NCBI GenBank assembly: GCA_949825045.1
Contig: OX463832.1
Coordinates: 24,856,552-24,920,551 of the forward strand
From: Argyresthia goedartella
Lineage: Eukaryota; Arthropoda; Insecta; Lepidoptera; Argyresthiidae
DNA length: 64,000 nucleotides
Direction of reading: 5' to 3'
A program made the translations under genes and the position numbers. Positions within the stretch are counted from its first letter, which is position 1. Each line of letters starts with the position of its first letter. The notes under the pieces are model-generated. The model had not been told where the DNA came from and ran no database searches. It worked only from the letters and a program-made list of their open reading frames with translations. Positions 62,211 through 64,000 of the stretch are shown in pieces.

Positions 62211-63416
62211 ATATATAACATAACAACAACACAATATGAGAACATGTAAACATTAATTTAAATTATTGAATAATTTTGCTGAATGTTCATTAAATAATTA
62301 TAATAGTAATAATCCGTCTTACCACAAAAAACTTTAACCATTGTTTAACACATGATTATAAAAATCGTTACCACAAAACTGATTTTAGCGTCTTAGCAGG
62401 GATAGGAATGGCTTATATTATGGCTTATATATGTCACTTCTATAACACTTGACTCTACACTTAACTATAACAATGGAAAGGGCGGAAAAAATTAGCCTAA
62501 ATATTTTCCAAATTCTAAAACAAAACTTCATCAAGTTTTTCAACTCATCTGGATTATATTTAGGCCTACATTTAACTTACATTACTTCACTTCACTTCAC
62601 TTCACTTCTATAACACTTGACTCTACACTTAACTAGAACAATGGAAAGGGTTATTTTGACTTACTTTTCCAAATTCTAAAACAAAACTTCATCTAGTTTT
62701 TCAACTCATCTGGATTATATTTAGGCCTACATTTAACTTACATTACTTCACTTCACTTCACTTCACTTCACTTCATCACTTTAATATTTTTAACAATGGA
62801 AAGAGGTAAAATTTTCTAAACAATTCGAATCCTTGACTCCACCTTCAACTGCAAATGACTCTCCATCACTTGACCTTCCTGCTGATCCGACTGTCATGGA
62901 ACCTCCTCTTGTTTCTCAAACTTCTGTCCTGAAGGTGATACAAAAGCTTAGCATTAAAGATATAAAATTTTTGCATGTAAGTAGCATACATTTTCTTAAC
63001 TTCTATTAACTTGTATATATGTATATTCTTTATTTCAGACACATCTCGTTGGCGATGTGGCTGATCTCTGGCTTCGAGCTCTACCGCTCTGGCCGTTCTT
63101 AATCTTAAGGCAAAGCGACTAAAGCTACCTTAGGATTAATTTGTTTCTCTTTACCTCTATTTTTTTTCCACGCAGGAGCGGATGACAACTCCTTAAGTAA
63201 GCCTGAATGTCCTTTTGAAAACACACTTTTAGGGTGGTAGTCATTGAATGTGAACTCCACCCTTACCTGAATGAAGATGATGAATGTAAGAGATGGTATA
63301 TCTGATTTTGCCTGGTGATGTCTGTTTCTGCAAAGCTGTGTTTTTCTGGTTTATTTTAAAATGTACATATCAAAATTTTTGCTGAGTCAAAAATTTTTCC
63401 AGGGTCGGGGGGAAAA
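62211..63416. other. Unassigned region upstream of an LTR
   Basis: It contains the 168-bp tandem repeat (62435-62770). A short frame at about 62850-62975 (PSLDLPADPTVMEPPLVSQ) ends at a strong donor-like CATGTAAGT, and a TTCTTTATTTCAG acceptor-like site at 63027-63039 precedes a 27-codon frame. A spliced small gene or the 3' part of an LTR retrotransposon is possible. The evidence does not decide. Confidence 0.35.
62435..62775. repeat. 168-bp tandem repeat with CACTT microsatellite
   Basis: Units starting CACTTCTATAACACTTGACT at 62435 and 62603 are nearly identical to about 62770. Each ends in an (ACTTC)n tract, and a third partial unit (AACAATGGAAAG) follows at about 62797. Confidence 0.9.
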
Positions 63417-64000
63417 TGTAGTGTTACGCTACTTACATGTCATTTTCCAGTATATTCAGCTGGATACTTGCTGAGCTGTATAGCTGTATATTTTGTTTCA
63501 CCTTTATTTTCATAGGACCCTGTAACGTTTTAAACCATAAGAACACATTAACAAATCATTTTCGCTTCATATTTTCACACTATCAGCACTTCTAAATCGA
63601 TAGCGAAGGGGTTTACCTTTGGTGACCTTGTATTTGGCTTTCTCCGAAACTCTGCAATCTCGGGCTTCGTGCGCGCTGGTGCGCTACCCTTTTATCTTTC
63701 GCTGTTATGTAATTTTGGCTATGTGAACTTGTTAAATTTTCTATTACGAGCCTGAAACCAAAATCTGACATTTATTATGTTGTTGTTTATCTGGTTGTCA
63801 TGGCAATGTCCATTCAAACTCGTTAGCGGTCTGATATGTTTGCTTCAATACTTTTACAAAAATACTTTTTCTCTCTTGGCCACTCACAAAAATTGCTTTT
63901 AATTTAAATAATTTTTAGAACTCTCCAAAAAGGGTATAAGAGCGGAACATTTCTGAAATTCTGGAGTCTCACGTCAGCTTTTGTGCAAGAAGCTTCACCT
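63417..64000 (+). repeat. LTR of a retrotransposon, running off the window end
   Basis: A polypurine tract GGGTCGGGGGGAAAA (63402-63416) is followed directly by TGTAGTGTTACGCTACTTAC, the layout of an internal region meeting a 3' LTR. A TATA box candidate GGGTATAAGAGCGG lies at about 63932-63945, with a plausible transcription start about 30 bp later. The second LTR copy and the element's class are outside the window, so the call rests on these two signals. Confidence 0.5.

Noticed and set aside
1..64000. CRISPR arrays, operons, bacterial ribosome binding sites or terminators
   Set aside because: The window is animal DNA with introns and retrotransposons. The tandem repeats found are minisatellites, not spacer-repeat arrays.

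Overview
This 64 kb window is animal, almost certainly insect and most likely lepidopteran. It is AT-rich, has spliced genes with GT-AG introns, a ZAD-type C2H2 zinc-finger gene, insect-type LINEs, BEL/Pao and errantivirus-like Ty3/Gypsy elements, and an interspersed repeat whose terminal GGGTTCCGTACC and internal GGAC microsatellite I associate with moth and butterfly genomes. The lineage is an inference; no species can be named.

Only one convincing host gene is present, a ZAD zinc-finger gene on the plus strand (exons 17632-17814, 17956-18099, 24304-25653). Its 6.2 kb second intron is filled with transposons. Its finger array continues past a TAG at 25651-25653 into a decaying 3' part (to 27052) broken by a 2-nt deletion and a LINE insertion.

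Almost everything else is mobile DNA, much of it nested. From the left: a LINE 3' end (1-780); an env-only errantivirus relic (817-2882); tRNA-derived SINEs; a near full-length LINE, called family A here (5639-9470, minus), with at least five further copies; LINE relics (9471-10620); a complete but internally deleted Ty3/Gypsy element (10996-13246) with a CCCCC target duplication; and a LINE relic (14590-16600). The deepest nest runs from about 27.7 to 49.1 kb. A minus-strand LINE (family D) is split by a plus-strand LINE (family C, 30572-43346, TTAC duplication). That LINE is itself split in its 5' UTR by a minus-strand errantivirus-like element (30605-39109, GTAC duplication) with gag, pol and env and nearly identical LTRs. 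The endonuclease region of LINE D also carries an inverted-arm element (43766-46112, containing an intact spliced Tc1-like transposase gene) and a second DNA element with perfect 20-bp terminal repeats and 8-bp target duplications (46199-47360). A BEL/Pao element (51383-59929) has apparently identical LTRs, and its right LTR is split by a LINE 3' fragment (58635-59734, AGAGC duplication). A relic LINE (family E) flanks it. The window ends inside an LTR starting near 63417.

Functionally, the recent elements look mobile but coding-defective. The errantivirus has a classic T TTA AAC minus-1 slip site between gag and pol, yet carries an in-frame TGA in reverse transcriptase, a frame break in the integrase tail and a stop just before the Env membrane anchor. 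The BEL element has a frame break and an in-frame TAA in integrase. The Gypsy element lacks reverse transcriptase entirely. The Tc1-like transposase is the only transposition enzyme that reads through intact.
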